From Endotrypanum monterogeii (lineage: Eukaryota > Euglenozoa > Kinetoplastea > Trypanosomatida > Trypanosomatidae): a DNA stretch of 64,000 bases. The notes beneath the pieces were generated by a model. It did not search any database, was not told the origin of the DNA, and worked only from the letters and a program-made list of their open reading frames with translations. Where the stretch lies: NCBI GenBank assembly GCA_000333855.2, contig CM007341.1, positions 439,656-503,655 on the forward strand, read 5' to 3'. The translations under genes were made by a program, and so were the position numbers. Every line of letters starts with the position of its first letter. The stretch's first letter is position 1. Below are positions 37,601 to 46,830 of this stretch, in pieces.

Positions 37601-38846
37601 TGCTGACTGCCTCCGAGTGCGTCCGCACCTCCACAGCTGTCAGATAGCCGTAGGGTATTTTCAGCAGAGTCGAGACGGAGCGCAGAAATGAGTCCTTGAA
37701 GGAGCCCGGTGAATAGTGTTGGCCTTCCACGTAGGTCTGCCCGGCGAACAGGCGGTAGTGGTGAGTCATAATGAGGGAGTCGCTGCTCGTCTTTTCACCG
37801 CTGCGGTGTTGGTCGACTGCGGCTGGCGCGGAGTTGGTGCGGTGGTAAGCCCCAGTGGGTTGGGATTTGGGATTCTGTGACTCGGCGATGCTCCGTCGGT
37901 TGCGCACCTCTGTCTCGAGGGACGAAATGAGATTTTCTTTTGACTTAAGGAGGTTGTGCATGGCTGCGAGTTCGCCTTCGCGGCGCTGCAGCGTCTGCTG
38001 GTCGACCGCCTTCTGCTGCTGCAGTAGAGACACTTCAGCAGCACCATCTTTGGCATCCCGTGTGGCTCTCGTGAGTTGGCGCTCGAGCTCACGTATTTTT
38101 CGTTGCGCATCACGCATCTGTTTTGCCGTGCCGGGCAGGCAGCAGTCGTCCTCAACAGCGTCGTCGTCTCTATTTCCGACCCCGTTCCTTTGTGTTTGCG
38201 AGCGCGTAGACGCCGTTCTTCCCTTTGACTTCAATGAGGCCAGTTCTCCCTTCAACGTCTGGATCACTTGCCTTTGGTTTTCTTCATTCTTCTGCGCCGC
38301 TTGGAGGGCGTGCTGCTGCCTCTGCACAGCGTCTCGCACCTCATCTATGGAGACGACGGACGCGGACGTCGGCGCAGCGCTAGACTTCTTTGACCCAGCA
38401 TTAGCATGGTTGGCATTGGGGCAGAGGCGCAGACCGCGCCCAGTGCTGGTGAGATCCATAAGCTCCCTAAAAAAGGCGTCCATGGCAGCTGCCTTCGCCT
38501 CCATCGCTGTGAAAACAGTATCCTTAAACTTTCGCTCTTTTGACAAAGTGCGAAGCGCGGCGATGTCGGCGGTGTGCACCTCGTACAGCTTTGAAAGTGT
38601 AGCGTTGTCCTCCTCCATGCACTTGTAGTAGTGTTCCAGCTGTTTTTCATACGCCGCCATCTCCAAAGCTGGATTCGGTGGTTGGGGGGGGACTGCTTGT
38701 GCTTGCGGAGACCCAGAAAGCGCCACATGGGGACGCGGAATACCCAAACCATGCGCCGCTGCCGCCGCCGCCCTGCCGGCCGAGGTGGAGCCGGTAGGCA
38801 GTGGGGCAGAGTCATAGCGTTTGAGTCTGCGGCTCTCCATCGGCAT
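34653..38846 (-). CDS. coiled-coil protein with FAZ1-like domain, probable flagellar/cytoskeletal scaffold, 1397 residues
   Basis: The first ATG is at 38844-38846 (MPMESRRLKRYDSAPLP); the frame up to 38870 begins with GTG. After an Ala/Pro-rich N-terminus comes a helical region (about 60-125), then coiled coil. A compact domain at about 355-455 starts HHYRLFAGQTYVEG and contains a SIELDIRHSASI strand and DEIDFLLLSHGYPEV. It matches, position for position in its hydrophobic pattern, the domain in the 46831-51083 gene (RRFDGDNWGY, then AEVSVVHPASV) and the conserved domain I associate with FAZ1. A second folded block (about 605-715; SSFHVDVALPVSLA, then LKVAVELAFFATKEGAE) is flanked by long coiled coils rich in Glu, Ala, Arg and Leu. 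The last 250 residues are Ser/Thr/Pro-rich and basic. I infer a flagellum attachment zone or other cytoskeletal protein. Location needs experiment; no membrane span is seen. Confidence 0.88.
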   Translation of the reverse strand: MPMESRRLKRYDSAPLPTGSTSAGRAAAAAAHGLGIPRPHVALSGSPQAQAVPPQPPNPALEMAAYEKQLEHYYKCMEEDNATLSKLYEVHTADIAALRTLSKERKFKDTVFTAMEAKAAAMDAFFRELMDLTSTGRGLRLCPNANHANAGSKKSSAAPTSASVVSIDEVRDAVQRQQHALQAAQKNEENQRQVIQTLKGELASLKSKGRTASTRSQTQRNGVGNRDDDAVEDDCCLPGTAKQMRDAQRKIRELERQLTRATRDAKDGAAEVSLLQQQKAVDQQTLQRREGELAAMHNLLKSKENLISSLETEVRNRRSIAESQNPKSQPTGAYHRTNSAPAAVDQHRSGEKTSSDSLIMTHHYRLFAGQTYVEGQHYSPGSFKDSFLRSVSTLLKIPYGYLTAVEVRTHSEAVSIELDIRHSASIQEDEIDFLLLSHGYPEVVAFLDKAKAELKDHKPLDRNTVRIKELEAALAERVEEVDCLRRVMRSLEASLDRRDADREALNTEMECALHDTEMTVKEVYEALQTSQVETGELQKALTTKSMQLRLAEKAKAAAADAAALAEEKFNTELLTLREQLSVAETLTEQLRKEAMLTALQHQACEKPQLLTSSFHVDVALPVSLARSAPSVLKDSQKARVLQMLVLCHTAQAAGVVPVVFEKCSLGEGATTLKVAVELAFFATKEGAEAAKEKIADKLNKNTCNAALEYLRMCNSAAKREVEMVADAQRAVREAEEHATASIAAMRTETQEAATAEHLREIHGKVSSILPGGSCDASSVVERIGQLALHLAEAESTVRNLKEENRRATRQLADAQQEREQLQQTLSDLTARLSRAENDLRDQHEKAVKAEGVLEEKVKRLEVELRAKAAVADSERSRISNDHKATVARLAGMEEALAIKETELARLQTKAASSGPGAAFGGSAEGDALREALRLAKHERAALARQVREMDTDMNDLSNIQASMQRELEVARQELRAKKHDFDLLVKQLVRMEEKEKKWTEHHPSSPVSPKKQDKDTELDDVARESLLVLTNSNITLQQCLRRLQSAVPSAQSMLSNATDSATMGSGAVVPRGAEREGDKTAEEHCGARRSGHRKSAIGVSVSRAAAEHQKLSTQLTSLLVPMLEKLAGLASPENMRSGRHDRAAVAAPEKTSPARIMKRTPCSTIFSRKASAPPVLTADPSDRTANSSFAVVHDAATASHGNTPKRVATSDATLSAANILSGGKVIVDAPPRLEFHRQTSSRTYIRSNTATSATVNADDSDLTPAAATETSGPASSSADVKSSGAHHKDNVGERKEKLQRRISDDGSSAAAPAGTGSSPTGVSVANIPSTIRRHAAPMAHNKINLSRRPATGAGGPPVGNASIRSSAYRRLPTVTTAPAESTSSTAPLAKRIRPIHT

Positions 38847-38955
38847 AAACCCGAAGTGTTTCGAGTGCACGTGTGTATTGTTGATACCCCCCGCCCCCGC
38901 TCCGCTTTTTCTTGGGTCACCAGCGACTGTAGTTACGCGAGAGGATGTACGCCTT

Positions 38956-38990
38956 CTGTTAGATGAGGGGAGATGGGGGGGGGCTGCCGG
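38956..38990 (-). promoter_or_regulatory. predicted trans-splice acceptor for the 1397-residue coiled-coil gene
   Basis: A C-rich and T-rich run on the minus strand (about 38990-38965) is followed by CTAACAG with AG at 38957-38956, 110 bases before the ATG at 38846. Confidence 0.45.
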
Positions 38991-39167
38991 CGCGAGTAGA
39001 GGTGAACGCCTTGCACAATTTGTGTATCTGACGAGGTCCGCAGAGAGAAAGAGAGAGACAAAAAAAAATCTTTACAAAGAAATGTGACTGAAACACAAAA
39101 AGAGAGACTGAGACAGGGGCGAAGGTGCTCAATTAAATGATCAGAAAATGACAGCCAATACTAATAC

Positions 39168-39191
39168 ATATATATATATATATATGTATAT
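39168..39191. repeat. (TA)n microsatellite
   Basis: About twelve TA units with one TG break, 320 bases upstream of the 38846 start codon. Confidence 0.9.
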
Positions 39192-40678
39192 ATTTATATC
39201 CCAAATAAAGGAAGGCGGTGGATACAGGCAAAAAAAAAAATAGACGCAAATCAGACAGTATATACATATATACTGGCGTACAGAAGTGACCACGTAAGGC
39301 GCAGCTCGTGATTGAATCTATAAATGGTTGACGTGTGAGAAAATAAGGGTAGAAGAAAGATGGACACAAAAGGATCTAGTGAAAACAAAAAAAAGGGGTG
39401 AGGGAGGGGAGGGGGGAGGAAGGAATCTAATCAACGAGATGAGACAGTCAAACAACCGATGCAGAAAGGAAAAAAAAACAGCACCGCTACAAAACAAAAC
39501 CCTTAAACCCAATGAGTGCGAGCAAAAGAAAAAAAAAGAGCTCTAAAGAAGAGAAGATACAATGGTCAATCGATCTTCACATAGCCAGATGAGAGTGTGC
39601 TTGTCATCCACGGTGCGCAGGTCGTATGCTCGCTTCGATGCAACACACAAAATACTTGCTGGAAGAAGGAAAAAGCTAACTTCGTCCTATAGAATATAGA
39701 TAAATGCATATAGTATATATAATATGTTTGCGAGTGCAATCGGGCGATGCACGAGTGCTCGATCCTGCTTGGCCTTCGCTGCAAGTATGGTCAGGAGTAT
39801 GTTAGGTTTCTGTAGCGCTTTCTCACTCGCTGTCTGGCGTTAAGGCGCAGATGCAGTAGCACGTACGATAAAGCGCACAGGACGACGTGGCGTATAGTGG
39901 GCACGCGGTGGCGGTGGTAGTGTTTCGTGCATAGACATGTCAAGAGGGACGTTAACAAGGATAAAACATCGATAATGCAAAGAAAAAAAGAAGTGGATCA
40001 GATAAGAAGAATAGGGGGAGGCTGAGAAATACATTGCGAACGTGAATACATACATATACATATGTGTATGCGTGTATGCTGTGTTCATCTGTCTAGAGGG
40101 GGAGGGGAGGGTAAGCAACTCGTTGACCTGAATCAACGTCTCCATTTGCCTCCCCCCCTTTTTTTTACACCGCAGGCGAGATGTTCATCACCCTGTAGTC
40201 CTCCGAGTGACTGCCACAGTTTTGGAGCATGTTTGATGGCGTACAGAAGTCCTAGTCAACGCTTTTTCACCACTCACCTCCTTTTTTTTTTGCCTTGGGC
40301 AGCAATTTTTTTTCGTGAAATGCCTTTTTTTTTCGGATGGGTTCATAAAGCAGTGGGGGTGTCGTGCGGTGGAGATTTGGGTGGGTGCTTGTCCAAGAAG
40401 GCATGATTCCCTAACATATATAGATATATATGTAATAAACTAATGGTATACTGTGCACATGTATTATTATTATTTTTTTTCATCCGCTAATTTTGTGTGT
40501 GATCTATATTGAAGAAAATACGCTTACAGAAACAAGACGCGGAGCGAGGGGGAGAGTGGGAATGAATAATGACAGGATCTCTCTCTCACGCAGCCCCCCT
40601 TCCCATCCTTTCCCCTCCACAGTTTTTTTTAGAGGTCCTTTTGTTTCCGACGTCGCTATCACCCTTGCTAACCGCAAA

Positions 40679-40680
<2 letters not shown>

Positions 40681-40703
<23 letters not shown>
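40681..40703. repeat. (TA)n microsatellite
   Basis: About eleven AT units, 145 bases left of the second gap. Confidence 0.95.
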
Positions 40704-40711
<8 letters not shown>

Positions 40712-40846
40712 TTGGGGGAGGGGGGACGTTGTCGGTGGAGCAGACTAGCCCCCACCCCCTGTATACACCAGCAGGATAGAGCACAAGAGAAGCGCAGAGC
40801 GTTTAGAGTGGTGATGCTTGTCCTCATTACAACAGTGAACCGGGGG

Positions 40847-40866
40847 NNNNNNNNNNNNNNNNNNNN
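40847..40866. other. assembly gap of 20 N
   Basis: Undetermined bases. The right flank (40867-40925) is a run of GTA/GTAGA triplets then GAGA/GTGT, of the same suspicious style as the right flank of the other gap. Confidence 0.98.
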
Positions 40867-41370
40867 GTAGTAGTACGTAGTAGTAGTAGAGTAGAGTAGT
40901 AGTAGTAGTAGAGAGAGAGGAGAGTGAGTGTGTGTGAGTGAGTGTTGAGTGAGAGGGGGGGGGACGAGCCACAGACACGCGCGAAAATCGCCCCAAATCA
41001 CTCACTCGAAGAGTGTAGGGCAGGTGTGTATGTGCGCGACATGAGAGAGAAGCGACTGAAAAATGAGTAGAAACAAAAGTGAGGGTGAGAGGGCTGAAGA
41101 AAAAAAAATGAAAAATTCTTACGTGTAGATGTATGTGTGTGCACGTGATGTGAGCATGTACCAAGAGGGCATACATACACTCCTGTCTGCAAAGAATTTT
41201 ATTATATGTAAAGAAGGCCGGATATACTTCACCACGGATACACCGTATATATACATGTATAAGGAAATCTGTTCTCGGCCTCCCAATAAGAATACACAGA
41301 TATTTTGATACCTTCGCAAGGGCGATTATTAACGGTGACTCTCGCATGTATGCCAAGTATATTGTACAAG

Positions 41371-41408
<38 letters not shown>
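41371..41408. repeat. (TA)n microsatellite
   Basis: About eighteen AT units with one CA interruption. Confidence 0.95.
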
Positions 41409-42078
41409 GGGGTGATAGTAGCGCTGCACAATGAGAATGGGAAAAAATTAATTCATGAAATCCTATTAAAAAAAAAAATCTGCCATTGAAGGCACTTGAG
41501 GGCGAGAAAAGGTGACAGAGGCACTGGAAATGATGAATAAGAACAAGAGATGAGAAAAACATTAAGAAAGCAAGAATAGGGGGGGGAAGGGCGAATAAAT
41601 GGGTATGTGTTAATAAATAAGACAAGGGAATGACAACCTTCTATACGTGTGTAATGTATACTCACGTGTGGCCAGTCGTCTTTCCCTCCCCCCCTCCTCT
41701 CACCACCACCTCCTTTTTTCCGGAAAGACAACCACCAACTGTGCGGACGCCGTGCGAAGATGAGCTGCAAAAAAAAAAAAAGGTTTTCTTCCTCGGCACT
41801 TGCTTCCATTACACACATGTACACAGACACTCACTAAGACGTCAAGGTTGTTGCCTTTGCCCATGAAAAGGGAGATAGGGACGGGAGGAGAGGGGGACGG
41901 GAGGAGAGGGGGGAACTGAAAATGATGAAAGCTCTAAAAAACAAGCGGAAAGCGGTTAGCCACGACATGAACATACCCCCCCCCTCTTTTTTTTTTTTGG
42001 ACAAAAAAATTAAAGTAAATAATAAAAAAGGAAAGGGTCACTTGCCGTGACAAAAAGAGGGGGGAGGGGGGGGGCAGC

Positions 42079-42102
42079 TATATATATATATATATATATA
42101 TA
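42079..42102. repeat. (TA)n microsatellite
   Basis: About twelve TA units following a G-rich run. Confidence 0.95.
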
Positions 42103-43352
42103 TCACTACATGACAGCCTAAAACAACCTCGCTCTTCTCTGTTTCTATTCGCCAGAGGTGTGGGGTATTTGTGGGGATGGGGGTTCACCGCGATGCAGGG
42201 CCACAAATACGGGGGATGGTTTGATGTTAAGGACGTCACTAGTGGGTCAATCACGCACTGCTCGATACTTCTGTACGACACCCTCTTCCTCTCCCTCTCC
42301 CCCATCGAAAGAATGGGCGGGTTCTGGGAACCCAATGTTGCAACCATTTTGGGAGAGTTTGACCCACACCGGTCAGCGAGCAACCGCGGCACCGTTTAAC
42401 AACAAATAAAAGCGCAGTGAGCAGAACGACACTCTCCAATAGCTTACATTCCTCCCTTTTTTTTTATTCACCTCTTGGGCACCGTTGATCTTGTGTGTGA
42501 GCATGAGTCGCAACACTTACACCAACATCCAAACATACGACACACTTACTCGCTCATGATAAAAAAAAAACACTGGCACAGGAGGGAGGGGGAAAGGGAC
42601 GCCAGGATCCCACTAGTGAACAATGGCGAGGCCTGTACTGAACTATGCGTGTGTGTGTGTGTGTGTGTGTGTTTATGTTTCCTTCTCTGCCTGCTGCCCC
42701 CCCCCCCTACCCTCCCTTTGGTTTGAGGTATAGAACACACGGACACTACTTCGTGGACCGCTGCACTTTCAAGGGCAGGGCTGATGAAGAGAAGGTGGGA
42801 GGGGCAAAAGACGACGACGAGACGAATGACTTCTTGCTGCGTCCCGTACACACGAGCTGGCGCCCGCATAGATATCACGAATGCCCTTTCATTTCCCTCA
42901 TCTTCACATCTATGCCAACATCTCCCGGTGCATGACTACGTCCACCCTCCATCATGTGACCCTACACACTCACACCTTACAGCTCCGAGAAGACTCTGAC
43001 CTCTCCGCTCCGTGATTGTGTGGCTTCAAAATTCGGTTTTCCGCCCCGTACCCCCCTCCCCCCCCCCTCCCTCTCCTTTATCCCCAGGTCAGTTGCTCTG
43101 AGAAACCTCAGACGGACTGTACTCCTCCTCAAGACCCCTTGCGCGGCGATGCCGTCTGTGGCTTCCCTTTTTTTCTCTATCATGAAGCTCTCCACAGAGC
43201 CCGATATTGTTCACCCTTCCCTACTCCTCCTCAAAGCTGTCTCGCGCTGTTGCCGCTTCTTGACCGTTGCCCCCCCCCCGCCCCAGCCTACCCACTGTCG
43301 TTTCTCGACTCTCAGCTATCGGATCCAGCGAAAGGACGTCGCTCTCCCCACT

Positions 43353-44813
43353 TCATCGTCTACGTTGAGGGTCCTCGTGGCGATGTGTCGAGGGCTCGCT
43401 GAGGTTGGCACAGCTGGCCTTCTGAAAACTGGGTTCCGCTGGGCTCGCGAGGAGAGCCGCCACTGTGTGTCGTGTTTGCGCGACGCTTTCACGCAGCACC
43501 TCATCGCTGTCGTGGACCAGCGTATTGCCGGAGCGCAAGTGTGTGTAACGCTGCGCATCGCCGCCGTCGCGGCGTACACTGCGGCACCGGCTCTCACTGA
43601 ACTGCGACGAGCGCCGCTGTCGGCTAAGGGAGAGAGAGTCCCTGCTCGGTATGCCTCTCCCTTCTTTCACGCTCATCGTTCCATCTTCCGGTATTGTGTA
43701 GTCCCAGCACGTCCAGGATCCGTCTTCCGCAGTGGCCCAGACATGATACAGACGAGTGCAGGTTACCGGCAGTATTGACACGTTCACACGGTGCGTCCGG
43801 GCAGGGGAGTTGCTCCTCGCTGGTGGTTGTGATGCCTGATGGAAAACATCTTTGGTGAGGCGGTCCGTGACAGCAATGCAGCCATCCTTGCTGCCAGACC
43901 ACACTGTCTCCTCGACCCTCTGTAAAGTCACTACCGGCGTACGGTGGGCTGTGACGACGGCTGTGACGGTCATGGAGGACAGACTCCACACGCGTATCAC
44001 CGTGTCTCCGCACCCAACCCAAAGCTCCGCTGTATCCTCGAAGATCAGCATGCACAGCGCGCCGCGAATATGTCCCTCCAATGTGGCTACGCAGGCGTCC
44101 TCCGACTTTTGGGTTCCGCTCATTTTCGTTGCCGCCACGCTCCATATTTTTACTGTTTCGTCGTCGCTGCCAGATAATACGTAACGACATCCACTCAACT
44201 CATCTGTGTACGTCGCCAGAGAGCGTACAGTGTTGCGATGGCCGTGATACATGCGACTGTATCGAACATCAGTGGCATCCCACTCATGCAGCTTCCAATC
44301 TGCGCCTCCAGTGTACACAAAGCCGTCTACTGCGCACATGGCACACAACGCCGCCGTGCGCTGCCTCGGTGCGTGCAGCACCGCCCGGGTAGCGTGATCA
44401 AAGATGCGGATAGCACCATCAGAGTAACCGATCCACATGCGACCGTTCGCATTGACAAGGACGAGTGCAGCGGTGCCAGCAAAGGGATCAATGCGGCGCA
44501 GCTTTTCCCCACTGGGTGCAAGGCGTATGACGATAGAGCCGTCTGTTTCTCCCGTCCACACTGTACCATCAGGCGCTACCGCAGAGCAGCGCGAGCGGCC
44601 CTCAAAGTGGTTCGAAATATTTATGGTGTCGCTGACGCTTTGCGGTCGTCGGAGGTGTGTCCCATGTATACTCAATGGAGTCTCGCCTCTGGACCTGGCA
44701 TAGCTGCACTGAGGCGATGACATTCTTCTCGGGTGATCGCTCCACGACTGGTGAGGCACGGACGGACTTGGGGTCCTCCTCACACGAGTCGACAACTTGG
44801 TGCGCGGCAGCAT
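43353..44813 (-). CDS. WD40-repeat protein, paralogue of the WD40 part of the 46831-51083 protein
   Basis: 486 residues from the first ATG 44811-44813 (MLPRTKLSTRVRR); the frame to 44945 begins with GTG and translates a GT/CA microsatellite into Thr-His repeats. After a basic Ser/Arg/Pro-rich N-terminus (about 65 residues), WD40 blades run to about residue 365. Signatures include VWTGETDGSIVIR, MWIGYSDGAIRIFD, VYTGGADWKLHEWD, GHRNTVRSLAT, VLSGSDDETVKIWS, GCGDTVIRVWSL and VWSGSKDGCIAV, ending in VWATAEDGSWTCWDY. The order and wording match the WD40 half of the neighbouring gene (VFTGGANWRVCQWD, LFSGSDDGTVRAWD), so the two are paralogues. This one lacks the FAZ1-like domain, coiled coil and repeats. 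Its C-terminus is Arg/Ser-rich and ends HEDPQRRR. Probably a scaffold of the flagellar or subpellicular cytoskeleton, by association only. Confidence 0.88.
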   Translation of the reverse strand: MLPRTKLSTRVRRTPSPSVPHQSWSDHPRRMSSPQCSYARSRGETPLSIHGTHLRRPQSVSDTINISNHFEGRSRCSAVAPDGTVWTGETDGSIVIRLAPSGEKLRRIDPFAGTAALVLVNANGRMWIGYSDGAIRIFDHATRAVLHAPRQRTAALCAMCAVDGFVYTGGADWKLHEWDATDVRYSRMYHGHRNTVRSLATYTDELSGCRYVLSGSDDETVKIWSVAATKMSGTQKSEDACVATLEGHIRGALCMLIFEDTAELWVGCGDTVIRVWSLSSMTVTAVVTAHRTPVVTLQRVEETVWSGSKDGCIAVTDRLTKDVFHQASQPPARSNSPARTHRVNVSILPVTCTRLYHVWATAEDGSWTCWDYTIPEDGTMSVKEGRGIPSRDSLSLSRQRRSSQFSESRCRSVRRDGGDAQRYTHLRSGNTLVHDSDEVLRESVAQTRHTVAALLASPAEPSFQKASCANLSEPSTHRHEDPQRRR

Positions 44814-44850
44814 CGTGGGGGCCTTGCTTGAAAGAAGGTACACAGTCTGC

Positions 44851-44857
44851 GTGTGTA

Positions 44858-44894
<37 letters not shown>
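44851..44894. repeat. (GT)n microsatellite in the 5' flank of the WD40 gene
   Basis: About twenty GT units with two TATG interruptions, 38 bases upstream of the ATG at 44813. It probably lies in or next to the splice-acceptor region or 5' UTR. Confidence 0.95.
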
Positions 44895-44895
<1 letters not shown>

Positions 44896-45110
44896 GGGGG
44901 CGAGCTGGTGCTAATGAGTACGAATGAGAAACGCCAACATTCCACAAGAAAACAAATGAGGTGGCGGGCGGAGATATCGCGTGCACATTAGCACGGGAGA
45001 TGGAGTGCGCAGTGATAGGGTTGAAAAATATATATTCAAAAAAAAAAGCAAAGAAGGAAGCAATATAAAAAGGAAGAAGCATACACATATACACACATGC
45101 ATATACACAC

Positions 45111-45111
<1 letters not shown>

Positions 45112-45144
<33 letters not shown>
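45112..45144. repeat. (TA)n microsatellite
   Basis: About sixteen TA units, 300 bases upstream of the 44813 start codon. Confidence 0.95.
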
Positions 45145-45147
<3 letters not shown>

Positions 45148-45723
45148 CGTGTGCGCGTGTGTAGAGAGAGAAAGGTGCGACAGATGAACGTATATCAAGC
45201 CGACACACTCCTCTCACGTTTCACTTGGCGCATCAGTCAGTGGAACAAAGTTTCATCCGACGATGTACGGCACGAGAGCTGTAAAATAGCTCATCGGTGT
45301 TGTTGGGGGAGGGAGGGGAGGGAGGGCGGCATCGAGACGGGGCGAGTCGATTAGTGGATGGGGAATATGATACACGGCGTGGCGCTGATATCTTTGTCTA
45401 CACAAACGACTACGGCTGCTAGTGTGGTGTTTACCAGCACGCCTACACACATACCCCTTCACTAAGGATGCCGTGACACAAAGACACACCTGTGCGTTTT
45501 TTCTCTCTCTTTCTCAGCGTATATGTCTGGGCGATGAACCGCACCCAAAGTGACTTTTCAGATATTTATCCTCTCACGTGATGAGACGTGCTGTTATTGA
45601 CTTCACCTTTTCTTTCTACTCGGATATACGGGGCAGTGTCAATGATTTGTGGTGGTGGGGAGTGTACCTCAGGCTGGTGTACACATGCCCAATACAGAAA
45701 AAGCATTTGATATAAATATAAAG

Positions 45724-45743
45724 ATATATATATATATATATAT
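45724..45743. repeat. (TA)n microsatellite
   Basis: About ten TA units. Confidence 0.9.
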
Positions 45744-46345
45744 CCGAATACTGTATTCATACGAGAGGGAGAGGACAGAGAAAAAAAAAATCATCGACGT
45801 TTCCGTTCTTTTATTCCTCCCCTAATATAATGGCAAAATAAAAATCAAAAAAAAAACAATAATTATAGTAAAATAGTTATCAGTGCTTTCTGTGTGTTTC
45901 AATTTTTTTTTTCGCTATTGAGGGAAGCGTTCTCCATACGTTCAGAGCACTAGATGAAATGACAGAAGCAAGGACAAAGAGGCGCTTGTCAGGGTGTCGG
46001 GGGCCATATACCTTTTTTTTCCTATTCTTTGCACGTGTCTACAGCCCCTTATATCTTACGCACTCACCATCATCAAACACACGCGCGCGCGGGGCTTGAA
46101 GAGACGTATACCGTCAGAAGCCCCCATTTGGGGCTAAGAGAATGGACGTACTTGACCGAGGCTCACAGAAGAGATATTTGCAGTTAGAAAAACAGCGACG
46201 TCTACAAAGCCCAGAAAGAAGTGAGGAATGAAAAAAAAAAGACTACCCCCACTAATTCAAGGCGCAAGGAACTCGAAGGGGAGTGTGAGTAGGCAGGAGC
46301 GTACACACACACAAGCAGATACGCATTCGCATTTACTAGAATATT

Positions 46346-46348
<3 letters not shown>

Positions 46349-46379
<31 letters not shown>
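46349..46379. repeat. (TA)n microsatellite
   Basis: About fifteen TA units. Confidence 0.95.
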
Positions 46380-46385
<6 letters not shown>

Positions 46386-46830
46386 TGATCACTATCCACC
46401 TATCTGGAGCACGAACGGGAAAAAGAAACAGAGCGGGTGCTCTCTGGGAATTTAGTGTGCCGCCTGCATACACATCTGCCAAGCACAAGATCGAAGTAGC
46501 TAGTTGAACGAATGGTCTGTAGATTCTTCAAGAAAGAGGTGGGGAGGGGAAAACATCTTCACCGCTCTCTACCCCCCAAAAAAAAACGTGTACACAGTCC
46601 CCCTCCCTCGTCTGATTGGCCATGGATTTTCGTCTCAACGTCAGCGATCCACTCGTGGACTGGTGCACGACGATGTGTGCCGGGTCGGTGATCCCCCAGC
46701 CTCCTTTTCCCCACCAGCTCTCCTCTTCTCTGCTGCTGATGTGGAGTGTGCTGAGCACTAGAGGGAAGGGATGTGAAGATGAAGGATCGTACACCTTCTG
46801 CACGCACACAGACATCGATACACATATGCG

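Larger units (their letters stand above)
38847..43352 (-). other. 4.5 kb gene-free region with a second assembly gap
   Basis: No gene supported. TA tracts: 39168-39191, 40681-40703, 41371-41408 and 42079-42102. GT run: 42648-42671. The plus strand has several T/C-rich tracts (40147-40170, 40280-40340, 42286-42304, 43045-43085) as well as A/G-rich ones. Plus-strand frames at 42160-42399 and 43020-43778 were considered; neither looks like a conserved protein. It should contain the 3' UTR of the WD40 gene and the 5' UTR of the coiled-coil gene. Confidence 0.6.
44814..46830 (-). other. intergenic region between the two WD40 paralogues
   Basis: No gene seen. It holds (GT)n 44851-44894, (TA)n 45112-45144, 45724-45743 and 46349-46379, and A/T-rich sequence near 45780-45860. 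An inverted repeat with six-base arms lies at about 46119-46135. Plus-strand C/T-rich sequence at about 46590-46730 lies just 3' of the repeat-bearing gene. Confidence 0.6.

Noticed and set aside
43020..43778. Plus-strand frame of 252 codons with a C/T tract and AG before it
   Set aside because: More than half of it is the antisense shadow of the WD40 gene at 43353-44813; the rest is pyrimidine-tract translation.
46119..46135. Inverted repeat AGCCCC-N-GGGGCT resembling a terminator hairpin
   Set aside because: Six-base arms occur by chance, and hairpin terminators are not used by this transcription system.
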